From Sphingobacterium multivorum (GTDB lineage: Bacteria > Bacteroidota > Bacteroidia > Sphingobacteriales > Sphingobacteriaceae), in NCBI RefSeq assembly GCF_039511225.1, contig NZ_CP154261.1, positions 4,712,001 to 4,776,000 on the forward strand: DNA of 64,000 bases, written 5' to 3'. Shown here in pieces: positions 17,384 to 25,592 of the stretch. A program made the translations under genes and the position numbers. Within the stretch, counting starts at the first letter, position 1. Every line of letters starts with the position of its first letter. Under the pieces are notes generated by a model. That model was not told the DNA's origin and searched no databases. It saw only the letters and a program-made list of their open reading frames with translations.

Positions 17384-17722
17384 ATGAAAGATTTCATCTT
17401 ATTATTTCGTCAGGGGGCCAATGAGCAAAGTCAACTGACAGAAGAAGAAGCAAAAGCTGTGAACAAAAGGTGGTTCGACTGGATCCATGACATCGATACG
17501 CAAGGTAAACTGAAGGATCATGGCTCCCGTCTTGAGCCTGCCGGAAAGGTATTAAAGCCGGGCGGTATCGTTACGGATGGACCTTTTGTGGAAATTCGGG
17601 AGAGACTGGGCGGTTTTATTGTCGTCGCAGCAGAGGATCTTGACGAAGCCACAACCTTGGCCCATGGCTGTCCTATTCTCGAATTTAACGGAAGTGTAGA
17701 GATACGTGCACTACTCAACTAA
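17384..17722 (+). CDS. YCII/DGPF-domain protein
   Basis: The product is 112 residues: MKDFILLFRQGANEQSQLTEEE, then the DGPFVEIRERLGGFIVVAAEDLDEATTLAHGCPI core that names the DGPF group. This ferredoxin-like fold has no established reaction. DGPF proteins are the marker neighbours of ECF42 sigma factors, as here. The gene is 41 bp after the AhpD-like gene and 51 bp before the sigma gene. Confidence 0.92.
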   Translation: MKDFILLFRQGANEQSQLTEEEAKAVNKRWFDWIHDIDTQGKLKDHGSRLEPAGKVLKPGGIVTDGPFVEIRERLGGFIVVAAEDLDEATTLAHGCPILEFNGSVEIRALLN

Positions 17723-17730
17723 TCATATAC

Positions 17731-17767
17731 AGGATCGGCTGTACACCGACATAGCCGATCCTATTTT
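17731..17767 (+). terminator. terminator/attenuator hairpin immediately upstream of the sigma gene
   Basis: A perfect 10-bp stem (AGGATCGGCT, 17731-17740, with 17753-17762) and a 12-nt loop is followed by ATTTT. It ends only 7 bp before the sigma start codon at 17774, so it may reduce read-through from the AhpD-YCII genes or act on translation of the sigma gene. Confidence 0.7.
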
Positions 17768-17773
17768 AAACTT

Positions 17774-19015
17774 ATGGATCCAGATTTTCTAAAACAGCTT
17801 TTCCAGCAAGAATTTACCAAAATAGTCGCTGTCATCAGTAAAAGTTTTGGCCTCCAGTACATCGAAATAGCGGAAGATATCGTCAGCGAAACGTTCTTAG
17901 TTGCCACAGAATCCTGGCAGACCAAAGGCGTTCCTGCAAATCCTACGGCTTGGCTGTACACGGTTGCAAAACAAAAGACCTTGGCCCAGTTTAGAAGAAA
18001 TAAAATATTTACAGATAAAATCATCCCTGCAGTACGGCAGCGGGAGCCAGAAGCGGAGAGCTTTGACGAGTTTAGTTTCTCGCAGGAAAATATTAAAGAC
18101 AGCCAATTAAAAATGCTGTTTGCCATCTGCACGCCAGCAATTGCCAGTGAGGCACAAATTGGTCTTGCCCTTAGAATCCTCTGTGGTTTTGGTATAGAAG
18201 AAATTGCCGAAGCATTTCTTTCCAACAAAGAAACCATCAATAAGCGCCTATTCAGAGCAAAGGAAAAACTACGTTCAGAAAAAATCGAACTCGAACTGCC
18301 TTCCGAAACAGAAATTATCAAACGCCTCGATAATGTACTCCATATTATTTACCTCTTATTTAATGAAGGGTATTATTCTAAAACCCAAAATCAAATTTTA
18401 AGAAAGGAGCTCTGTATTGAAGCGTTACGCCTTGCGCTCATGCTTTCATCTTATGAAAAAACCAATACACCCAAGACCAATGCGCTCATTGCGCTGATTT
18501 GTTTCCATTCTTCCCGCTTCGAGGCAAGGCTGACCAATGAAGGTGATTTCATTTTGTATGAGCAACAGGATGAGGAACGCTGGAATCAAGAACTCATCCA
18601 TCAGGGGCTTTATTTTCTGAAGAATGCCGCATCGGGCGACGAACTCACATCTTATCATCTGGAGGCGAAAATTGCGCAATGCCATTGTATAAAGGAAGAC
18701 AGTCCAGAAAAATGGACCGAAATCCTGCAGTGGTATGACCGTTTATTAGTCGTCAATTATTCCCCCGCAGCTGCATTAAATAGAATATTTGCCCTATATA
18801 AAGTAAAAGGCCCTAAAGCTGCATTGGCCGAAGTAAAAACCTTACAACTAGAAGACAACCACTTTTATTTTGTCCTCCTCGGGGAACTTTATCAGGATCT
18901 AGATAAAAACAAAGCCATCGCAAACTTCAATAAAGCAAAAAACCTCGCCAAAATAACATTGGAAAAAGAGGTTATTCAACAGAAGATTGATGCTATAAAG
19001 TCTGCAATGACCTAA
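17774..19015 (+). CDS. ECF sigma factor of the ECF42 type with C-terminal extension
   Basis: The product is 413 residues, about twice a standard ECF factor. Sigma region 2 occupies roughly residues 5-80 (IEIAEDIVSETFLVATESW, NPTAWLYTVAKQKTLAQFRR) and region 4 residues 120-175 (CGFGIEEIAEAFLSNKETINKRLFRAKEKLR). Residues 190-410 are a helical TPR/DUF6596-like extension with the DRLLVVNYSPAAALNRIFALYKVKGPKAA motif. ECF42 factors lack a classical anti-sigma factor and are controlled through this extension. The YCII gene upstream fits the known ECF42-DGPF pairing. Confidence 0.92.
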   Translation: MDPDFLKQLFQQEFTKIVAVISKSFGLQYIEIAEDIVSETFLVATESWQTKGVPANPTAWLYTVAKQKTLAQFRRNKIFTDKIIPAVRQREPEAESFDEFSFSQENIKDSQLKMLFAICTPAIASEAQIGLALRILCGFGIEEIAEAFLSNKETINKRLFRAKEKLRSEKIELELPSETEIIKRLDNVLHIIYLLFNEGYYSKTQNQILRKELCIEALRLALMLSSYEKTNTPKTNALIALICFHSSRFEARLTNEGDFILYEQQDEERWNQELIHQGLYFLKNAASGDELTSYHLEAKIAQCHCIKEDSPEKWTEILQWYDRLLVVNYSPAAALNRIFALYKVKGPKAALAEVKTLQLEDNHFYFVLLGELYQDLDKNKAIANFNKAKNLAKITLEKEVIQQKIDAIKSAMT

Positions 19016-19023
19016 TTTGTTTG

Positions 19024-19557
19024 CTAGGCATCGATTACTTTTACTCTTTTCCAATAAGAAACAAAAAGCTGATACAGCTCCGAGGGCTCCAAATCAATCG
19101 TTGAGGACGAATACATAATACACAATTCTTGCGTGGATTCTTGATAAGCCATTTTCCATAACAGCGACGAAAGCCGCTCTTTATATTTAGAAGGATGACC
19201 CAGTGTTAAAACGACCAGGGTATCACCACCGACTTTTTGTAAGTCAATGCTTTTAACATCCTGCCAGTCGCCTCGGCCAAAAGCTTTTGATACTGGTGTT
19301 GTCTTTCCAAGAAAATAGCGATCGTTCAAAACAATTTGCGCCGTTTTATCCCGAAGACTCAGTAGGCTGGAAAACAATAAAATTAAGAGTACCAGCAGTG
19401 CTCCGGCAGAGAAAACTGTCGGCTTTGCCTTAAATACTCCATCAAATAAACCGATACTGAACAATAAAACGACCAAAAGCAACAAACATAGAGCTCCCGA
19501 AATTGACAACAGCTGAATTGTTTTCCGTTTATTTCTGTATAAGCTTGTTTCCTCCAT
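19024..19557 (-). CDS. STM3941-like two-helix membrane protein
   Basis: This 177-residue protein has two adjacent hydrophobic segments (about residues 15-40 and 47-67) and a soluble C-terminal domain with a DWQDVKSIDLQKVGGDTLVVLTLGHPSKY strand pair, which resembles a PH-like domain. It recalls the STM3941 family, of unknown function. Its start is 4 bp after the upstream lipoprotein stop, so the two are one operon. Confidence 0.75.
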   Translation of the reverse strand: MEETSLYRNKRKTIQLLSISGALCLLLLVVLLFSIGLFDGVFKAKPTVFSAGALLVLLILLFSSLLSLRDKTAQIVLNDRYFLGKTTPVSKAFGRGDWQDVKSIDLQKVGGDTLVVLTLGHPSKYKERLSSLLWKMAYQESTQELCIMYSSSTIDLEPSELYQLFVSYWKRVKVIDA

Positions 19558-19561
19558 CGGC

Positions 19562-20095
19562 TTAATTCCCCCAGTTAACGTTCAAGTTATGTTTTTCGGC
19601 ATAAGCTTTTCCTAAAGCATATACGTTGTCAAACACACTGTTAATGGAAGGCATATCGTTTTTTTCGATCTTCTGGAGTAAAGCCTGCTTTTCTTCAGCC
19701 GAACCTTTACCGTCACATAACTTTGCATAAGCGGTATATTCGTTTTTATAAACAGGCAACACTTTTTCAAATAACGCAATAGACTGCTCTTTCAATGCTT
19801 TGGCATCGGCATCAGAAACATTCAGTTCTTTAATATCCTTTAAAGCCTTTTCGACCACCTGAATTTTTATTCCGACAGATTTTTGAGCTTCGTCGCCTAC
19901 TTTCTTACTGGAGGGCATATCTGCAAATTCTACGGTCTCCTGCTCGAGCTGTTTGCCGTAGCGTTCAGGGGCAAAATCTGCTACAAGATTTGTGTTTAAA
20001 ACAACTTTTCCGAAAAAAGTCTCTGGACTTGGGGATTGACAGGCTGTAAAAAATAAGCTCGCCGACATAAAAATAATAACTAGTAAGTGCTTCAT
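19562..20095 (-). CDS. predicted lipoprotein, unknown function
   Basis: From the ATG at 20095 the product is 177 residues. It starts with a type II signal (MKHLLVIIFMSASLFFTACQS) with the lipobox Cys followed by Gln. The rest is helical and charged (KVVEKALKDIKELNVSDADAKALKE and similar), without known domains. The open frame extends upstream to 20149 but the lipoprotein signal fixes the start. It is 4 bp upstream of the STM3941-like gene. Confidence 0.8.
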   Translation of the reverse strand: MKHLLVIIFMSASLFFTACQSPSPETFFGKVVLNTNLVADFAPERYGKQLEQETVEFADMPSSKKVGDEAQKSVGIKIQVVEKALKDIKELNVSDADAKALKEQSIALFEKVLPVYKNEYTAYAKLCDGKGSAEEKQALLQKIEKNDMPSINSVFDNVYALGKAYAEKHNLNVNWGN

Positions 20096-20295
20096 ATATA
20101 AATTCTGTTTGTGACCAAAGTAATTAATTATCATGAAATAGGCAAACATGTTGTCCCACCATATCGCTGTATAAAATTGTCATCAACCTGTCTGTTTAGG
20201 CGAAAAAAGCACGATAGCCGAGCAATTCATATTGCACAAAATGTTAATTTTTAATATATTAGCAATTACAACATAAGCGATTAAAAACAGTCATT

Positions 20296-21114
20296 ATGGG
20301 TTATGATATTAGTTACCACCCCATCTCAGAACAGCAGATAGAAACTTGGTATTTTGACTTGCTCAAAAATCCTGAAAAGATTGAGGAAGTTTCTGCAGTT
20401 CACCAACTAGAAGACTTCTATAAAACCAAGTACCAAGACACCTTAAATGCGGGTCGGGAAACCGACAAAAATGATTATTTTGACAAAACCCATGGATTTT
20501 TCATTGCTGTTGTCCAAGGTTTTTTCGAAAAATACTTTTATGTGCGCGGTGGAGCCCTATCCTTCTCCAAAAATGACCATTTATCCGGCTATTACAAACA
20601 GTGGAATGAATTTGTACAACATGAATTTCTGACCAATAATATCGAAAACAGGCTTGTAGAAAACTATTGTTCGGGTGTCTTTATCCCAGCAGAAAAAGTT
20701 GCGCAATTGTTGGTAGACTACCATAATAATCCAACGATCAAGGCTGAACTAGATACGCTATTTTCTGATAACCGTATTGCTGTTTTCCTCAATGCTCTGC
20801 AATATGCCAAAGATCGTAACCTTGGTCTTTTGGAAGCAACAGAAGTTGTCGAACCACAACCTTTTGATCTGAATGAATCAAAAAGTTACTCCAACCTCTT
20901 TAACTGCGACAAAGAAGGCCCACTTTTATATCAGACAACGGCATTAAAACAGATCCAGGAAATAGAACATCGTCATGGAATTCCTGAAAATGAGATCTTA
21001 CCAAATGTCAAAACAGAAACAATCCATGCCGACCCTAAACATTTTGACACAACAGATAGTTCGCAAAGCAGTAAAAAAAAGAGCTTTTGGAGCCGGTTAT
21101 TCGGCAAAGGTTAA
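20296..21114 (+). CDS. conserved hypothetical protein
   Basis: The product is 272 residues, soluble and acidic except for the C-terminal KKKSFWSRLFGKG tail, whose basic and aromatic residues suggest membrane or nucleic-acid contact. The N-terminus (MGYDISYHPISEQQIETWYF) and a later segment (FNCDKEGPLLYQTTALKQIQEIEHRHGIPENEIL) look like conserved blocks. No domain is recognised. It may be co-transcribed with the membrane protein at 21315, 200 bp downstream, but the gap is large. Confidence 0.65.
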   Translation: MGYDISYHPISEQQIETWYFDLLKNPEKIEEVSAVHQLEDFYKTKYQDTLNAGRETDKNDYFDKTHGFFIAVVQGFFEKYFYVRGGALSFSKNDHLSGYYKQWNEFVQHEFLTNNIENRLVENYCSGVFIPAEKVAQLLVDYHNNPTIKAELDTLFSDNRIAVFLNALQYAKDRNLGLLEATEVVEPQPFDLNESKSYSNLFNCDKEGPLLYQTTALKQIQEIEHRHGIPENEILPNVKTETIHADPKHFDTTDSSQSSKKKSFWSRLFGKG

Positions 21115-21314
21115 ACACTGATAATTGCTAGACATTCGGCCCTATAACGATATACTGTTGAAGAAATCTTGAATTCCAACCTATTAAACACTTCAATAAT
21201 ATTGGTTTCAAGCCACTATACACATAGACTGCAAAAAAAAAGACTGCTTTGCATCTGAATTAAACAAAATGATTTGACGATATTCGTCTTAGAATTATAA
21301 CTGCTCATCCCATT

Positions 21315-22403
21315 ATGATCTTCATTTTTCTTCTTATTATTCTTACGCTTTTCGGAATTTTATATCTGCTTCGTTCTGTTGTCAAAAAACAACAGCGGAA
21401 AATAACAATTGTTGAGTATGCGATCATCATCGGTTACCTGATTTCGTTAATGATAACCGGAGTAGGGCTATTATTCCACTCAAGTCAATATAATCAAGCC
21501 GTAGATCCTGTAGATGGTGATTGCTATATTCCCTTCGGTGGAAAACACATTTTATCGCTTCTGTTTTATTTCCTAACATTTAATATTTCAGCAATAGCGA
21601 TTTGGCTCAAAGGACGGAAAATCCCCCCTATTCCTCTTGTTCTAATGCTGATTATGTTAATGATAGGCAGTATGATCAGTGTGTTTGTACTCGTTCAGGT
21701 CAGTCACCACGATACGTCCACATTGGATATGTATGTTGGCAACGAGGGAACCTTATACTTTATTTTCACACCAATATGCTGCTTGATCATGGGTGTAGGA
21801 TTAATCCGTAAAATCATCGTTGAAGAACGGGGTTACGCCTCGACAAGAAGCTATGCCAACGCCACGCTCAACAAGATCAATAACCTACTTTCGGCAAAGC
21901 TAAATTACCCCATATGGGCGCTTATTTTACTTGTTCCGGTCTTTCTCTTACTAACAATTATCCTCATCCTATTGGGGCAGGATCGGGATTCAATGGTGAA
22001 AGTTTTCACAGAAACAACCACTTGGGCTTTTTCACAAAAAATGCACCCTCCCATCTTGGATCATCAGGGACATTACCTCTGTACAGTTGCAGCCAAAGGA
22101 GATCCCGCCCTTGTAAAACCATTGAGATTAGGCAAAAGACATGGTAACACCATTATCGTCAATAGACAACTCCAAATTGCCAATGCATTCGAAGAAATAT
22201 TAAGCGATCTATCGCCAGTGTTACACCGCTATGTTAGATATTGCTATGATAAATATGGGTTTAATATCTCGATCAAAATAAATTCTGTTAGGGCATCAAA
22301 TATGACCTATGTCCTGATGAAACCCCTTGAATATTTTTTTCTTTTTTTCCTGTATATGTGCTACGTGGAACCCGAAAAAAAAATTGCCAAGCAATACAGC
22401 TGA
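21315..22403 (+). CDS. membrane protein of unknown function (DUF6688-like)
   Basis: This 362-residue protein has an N-terminal membrane block of about five helices (residues 1-20, 33-53, 78-96, 106-128, 145-166). A further helix near 200-220 (NYPIWALILLVPVFLLLTIILILLG) leads into a soluble C-terminal domain with the segment DHQGHYLCTVAAKGDPALVKPLRLGKRHG. The C-terminal part recalls DUF6688, but this is recalled and not checked. No catalytic motif is apparent. Confidence 0.7.
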   Translation: MIFIFLLIILTLFGILYLLRSVVKKQQRKITIVEYAIIIGYLISLMITGVGLLFHSSQYNQAVDPVDGDCYIPFGGKHILSLLFYFLTFNISAIAIWLKGRKIPPIPLVLMLIMLMIGSMISVFVLVQVSHHDTSTLDMYVGNEGTLYFIFTPICCLIMGVGLIRKIIVEERGYASTRSYANATLNKINNLLSAKLNYPIWALILLVPVFLLLTIILILLGQDRDSMVKVFTETTTWAFSQKMHPPILDHQGHYLCTVAAKGDPALVKPLRLGKRHGNTIIVNRQLQIANAFEEILSDLSPVLHRYVRYCYDKYGFNISIKINSVRASNMTYVLMKPLEYFFLFFLYMCYVEPEKKIAKQYS

Positions 22404-22500
22404 TCTTTTCTGAAAACAGCAATGCCCTTTTTCGGCAGAGAAACCAAGTTTGGACTAACTTGGGACTTATGATCTGCTAACTTATTACCTTTTAAACATT

Positions 22501-23061
22501 ATGGATCAAACAGCTCAATTTATTGTCCTGACAGGAGGACCTGGTGTCGGTAAAACAACGCTATTAAAGGAATTACAACAACTGGGATTTAGTGTTGTAC
22601 CGGAGGATGCCCGGCGGATTATCCGAGAACAAATGGAAATGAATGGCGACGGCCTCCCCTGGAAGAATAAGCGTCATTATGCCGAGCTCATGCTAGCGGC
22701 GTCTTGCAGCGGTTATTCGGAACAGTTGCGTAAAGATCAAACCCGCTATGTGTTTTTTGACCGCGGGATTCCAGATACATTAGCATATATTGCCATGGAA
22801 AGTCTTGCAATCGGGGAAGATTGCCTGCGACAAGCAAGATTGAAGCGTTATCATAAAAAGGTATTCATCTTACCACCTTGGGCAGAGATCTATGCGAATG
22901 ACAACGAGCGGAAACAAACTTGGCAAGAGGCCGAAAATACCTTCAAGATAATGAAAGAGACCTATACAAAACTGGGTTATGAAACTATTGAGGTTCCAAA
23001 AACAACCGTATTTGATCGCGCGCAGTTCATTCTGAAAGTCCTGGATCAGCAAAACTATTGA
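22501..23061 (+). CDS. AAA-family ATPase (AAA_28-like)
   Basis: The 186-residue product has a Walker A GGPGVGKTT at residues 12-20, a Walker B-like FFDRGIPDTLAY and a lid helix, with an ENTFKIMKETYTKLGYETIEVP ending. This is the AAA_28 (NadR-like/kinase-like P-loop) group, sometimes acting as nucleotide or small-molecule kinases. The function is not determined. It converges with the TMEM175-type gene; the two overlap by 7 bp. Confidence 0.85.
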   Translation: MDQTAQFIVLTGGPGVGKTTLLKELQQLGFSVVPEDARRIIREQMEMNGDGLPWKNKRHYAELMLAASCSGYSEQLRKDQTRYVFFDRGIPDTLAYIAMESLAIGEDCLRQARLKRYHKKVFILPPWAEIYANDNERKQTWQEAENTFKIMKETYTKLGYETIEVPKTTVFDRAQFILKVLDQQNY

Positions 23062-23633
23062 TTCCGCATTTCTTTCTCAATACGGCGGTCGGGAATAATC
23101 CACATGATAGCAACCGTTCCGTAAAGCACTAAACTGATATACGGATTGATAAAAGACAGACCTATTCCCAGAAAATACAGTGCGGTAGAAATATTTTCTT
23201 TTGTTTTCGATTTGACCGCTTTTTTCAATGCAGAATCTTCGCCCTCAATCTGGATCACAAAATACTCCACGATATGGTAGGCAATAGAACACATAATCAA
23301 CACAACACCGTAAGCAATAATCGGATCTCGACCAAAATGGGATTCACCTATCCAATTGGTGGTAACCGGCATTAAGGATAGCCAAAACAATAAATGGAGA
23401 TTGCTCCAAAGTACTTTGCCGTTTACTTTGCGAACGATTTGAAAGAGGTGATGGTGGTTGTTCCAATAGAGTCCCACATACATAAAACTTACGATATAAG
23501 AGATGATTTTGGGCAATAAAGGCTTGAGGCTTGCAAAAGTAACCCCTTCAGGTACTTTTAATTCAAGTACCATAATCGTTATAATGATGGCTAGAACGCC
23601 ATCACTGAATGCTTCTATTCGACCCTTAGTCAT
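23055..23633 (-). CDS. TMEM175-family potassium channel-like protein
   Basis: The product is 192 residues with six hydrophobic segments. The first carries the signature RIEAFSDGVLAIIITIMVLEL, the FSDGVxAIxxT motif of bacterial TMEM175 (DUF1211). Bacterial members are tetrameric K+ channels of low selectivity. The gene's start overlaps the 3' end of the upstream barrel gene by 8 bp, so it is translated from the same transcript. Confidence 0.88.
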   Translation of the reverse strand: MTKGRIEAFSDGVLAIIITIMVLELKVPEGVTFASLKPLLPKIISYIVSFMYVGLYWNNHHHLFQIVRKVNGKVLWSNLHLLFWLSLMPVTTNWIGESHFGRDPIIAYGVVLIMCSIAYHIVEYFVIQIEGEDSALKKAVKSKTKENISTALYFLGIGLSFINPYISLVLYGTVAIMWIIPDRRIEKEMRNQ

Positions 23634-24345
23634 TTTTAAATAGTGGGGTTAATAACTGATATTGTAAACCCAAGCGGAATACATTTAATCGTGCGGTACC
23701 GGGATCAGCGCCAAGCATCCCGCTGTTGTAATCCTTCAGTCCCCATGAATATCCAGCAAATACGGTATAACGATCATAATTTACATTAAACTGCAATCGA
23801 GGGCGTAGATCCAAATCTATAATCTTGCCGCGGTCACGATCAAAACTTGTTTTATTACCCTGCTTATCTTCAATGCTACCATTTTCTTTAATGCTTAACG
23901 TTTTGGCAATATCCATACCCAGCTGTATATCCATTGTCATCGGTTCAAAAAAGACACGATAGCCAACAAAAGGATTAAAATTGATAAATTGTTGATTGAG
24001 ACGGGTTTGACCACGGCTTCCATTCATAAACTCGTTGCCTTCCAAATCAATCTTTGTCTGCAATCGTTCATAGGCGCCCTCCAAACCTAATATCAGGTTG
24101 TTGGCAAAAACATACCGGTAGTTTAAAGCACCACCGATATTGATTCCATATTTTTTTCCATAAGGATTATTGGTATAATAGTCCTGCTGCGTAGATCCAT
24201 TCAACATACTCTTCGCTTCGGCTCCCGATCCCGTAAAGTTGGACACACCGGAAGTAATACCCACTCGTAGTTCGTGCGATTGCGAGAAAGCCATAAAATG
24301 GGTTATACCAGCAAAAAGTCCGACAAGTAAAAATCTCTTCATCAT
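23626..24345 (-). CDS. outer-membrane beta-barrel protein
   Basis: This 239-residue protein has a signal peptide (MMKRFLLVGLFAGITHFMAFSQS) and a barrel pattern of alternating hydrophobic strands with aromatic ends, such as GINIGGALNYRYVFANNLILGLEGAYERLQ. It belongs to the broad outer-membrane beta-barrel (OmpW/PorT-like) class. A second ATG lies one codon downstream. It overlaps the TMEM175-type gene by 8 bp in the same direction. The substrate is unknown. Confidence 0.85.
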   Translation of the reverse strand: MMKRFLLVGLFAGITHFMAFSQSHELRVGITSGVSNFTGSGAEAKSMLNGSTQQDYYTNNPYGKKYGINIGGALNYRYVFANNLILGLEGAYERLQTKIDLEGNEFMNGSRGQTRLNQQFINFNPFVGYRVFFEPMTMDIQLGMDIAKTLSIKENGSIEDKQGNKTSFDRDRGKIIDLDLRPRLQFNVNYDRYTVFAGYSWGLKDYNSGMLGADPGTARLNVFRLGLQYQLLTPLFKND

Positions 24346-24534
24346 AACCGAAATATTAAATTAAAATCCTTAAAAAAATGAGCGTGTTCGATTGTTAAAA
24401 GTAAGAAAATTTATGTGATTCAACTTACTCCAATCCTTATTTTTTCTGAAACGGCAATGTTTATTCTTCAGCTGAAATCCATCCGCTTGATCGGCTATAA
24501 AAAAAAACATCATAAGACAGAATGACTATATTTA

Positions 24535-24578
24535 TTGAACTACATCAATGAAAATGAATCAATTCAGGCTTATTTTTG
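24535..24578 (+). promoter_or_regulatory. FNR/CRP-like box and promoter of the OsmC gene
   Basis: TTGAACTACATCAA (24535-24548) is close to the FNR consensus TTGATnnnnATCAA. TATTTTTG (24571-24578) matches the Bacteroidota -7 element TAnnTTTG. There are 22 nt between them. The same box and spacing precede the pirin gene at 25530. Confidence 0.75.
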
Positions 24579-24597
24579 TTGTATTACAAACAAAAGA

Positions 24598-25029
24598 ATG
24601 ATCCGTATGAAATATATATTGGAAAACCCTGTCATCGGTCATATTGCCGAGCAGAAATATAAGACCAGCATCCACTGGAGGAATGGTGAATTTATTACGG
24701 ATGAACCTGAAAAACTTGGCGGAAGAGATCTTGGGCCTGACCCCTACACCCTTCTGATTTCATCGCTTGTATCTTGTACATTAGCTACGCTACGCATGTA
24801 CATCGATAAAAAAGGACTTGATATTCCAGAAATTTCTGTCAGTTCAAATATGTATCTCAAGATTGAAAAAGGACAGGTGGTTACGTATTTTGATCGCGAG
24901 ATCGCTTTTGGACAAATCTTAGCGGAGGATACCCGAGAACGACTTCAACAAATTGCCGAAGAATGCCCCATTTCAAAAATTTTAAAGGGTAATGCCATTG
25001 TTAATACAGTAATTCGTGCAAATCCTTAA
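24598..25029 (+). CDS. OsmC-family peroxiredoxin-like protein
   Basis: From the ATG at 24598 the product is 143 residues. OsmC/Ohr proteins reduce organic hydroperoxides with two cysteines, here in SSLVSCTLATLRMYIDKKG and in EECPISKIL. The ATG at 24598 is preferred because its distance to the upstream FNR-like box equals that of pirin's start. ATG 24607 is the other option, while the frame extends upstream to an unlikely TTG at 24535 that lies in the operator. It is the first gene of the OsmC, receiver-like, pirin group. Confidence 0.9.
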   Translation: MIRMKYILENPVIGHIAEQKYKTSIHWRNGEFITDEPEKLGGRDLGPDPYTLLISSLVSCTLATLRMYIDKKGLDIPEISVSSNMYLKIEKGQVVTYFDREIAFGQILAEDTRERLQQIAEECPISKILKGNAIVNTVIRANP

Positions 25030-25147
25030 GAAGGAAGCATCACGATAGCGAATGATAAACAAAAGTTGCGCTTCAACTCATCAACATTAGCGTGTAACGA
25101 ATTTGTGTATCATTATACTAATCATACACTTAAAAATAGCATTCATC

Positions 25148-25462
25148 ATGAAAACCATAAACTTTCTCCTATTGGGTAAAAATGAAGAAATTCTCCTCAC
25201 GCTCAAGAGAATCATTGAAAGCACACCCAGCTGGAATGCAACGATACAACAGGATTTGGGTACTTGTAAGAGACATCTGATAGACAATCCTGTAGATGTT
25301 TTATTATTGAGTTCGGGACTCTCTCCTCAGGAAGAGCATGAAATAACAGATCACCTTTCACGGCTCACTTATCCGATTGGCCTGATCAAACATTATGGCG
25401 GTGGAAGTGGGCTTCTAAAAAATGAAGTCTACAGTCTTTTTCCAGACTTACGTTCCGTTTAA
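25148..25462 (+). CDS. degenerate response-regulator receiver-like protein
   Basis: The product is 104 residues from the ATG at 25148. Its pattern (INFLLLGKNEEILLTLKRIIE, then VDVLLLSSGLSPQEEHEI and IGLIKHYGGGSGLL) follows the beta1-alpha1 to beta5 order of a CheY-like receiver. The phosphoacceptor Asp after the beta3 strand is replaced by Ser, and the N-terminal acidic pair is missing. It therefore should not be phosphorylated in the usual way. It is set between OsmC and pirin; a role as a small adaptor is inference. Confidence 0.65.
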   Translation: MKTINFLLLGKNEEILLTLKRIIESTPSWNATIQQDLGTCKRHLIDNPVDVLLLSSGLSPQEEHEITDHLSRLTYPIGLIKHYGGGSGLLKNEVYSLFPDLRSV

Positions 25463-25529
25463 TAATGCCTAGACCACAAGCAACAGCTTCTTAGAGAAAC
25501 AACTAAAATCCGCTAAAACCCTTTCTTTA

Positions 25530-25573
25530 TTGAACTAGATCAATAGAAATTGGTGGCTAATAGGCTAATTTTG
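25530..25573 (+). promoter_or_regulatory. FNR/CRP-like box and promoter of the pirin gene
   Basis: TTGAACTAGATCAA (25530-25543) differs from the OsmC box by one base. TAATTTTG (25566-25573) is a TAnnTTTG -7 element. The 22-nt spacing between box and -7, and the 50-nt distance from box end to ATG, are identical to the OsmC promoter. Confidence 0.75.
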
Positions 25574-25592
25574 GATACTAAATAATAAGATC

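Noticed and set aside
24535..24597. TTG start for the OsmC gene that adds 21 residues
   Set aside because: The extension lies inside the FNR-like box and promoter; the ATG at 24598 has the spacing shared with pirin.
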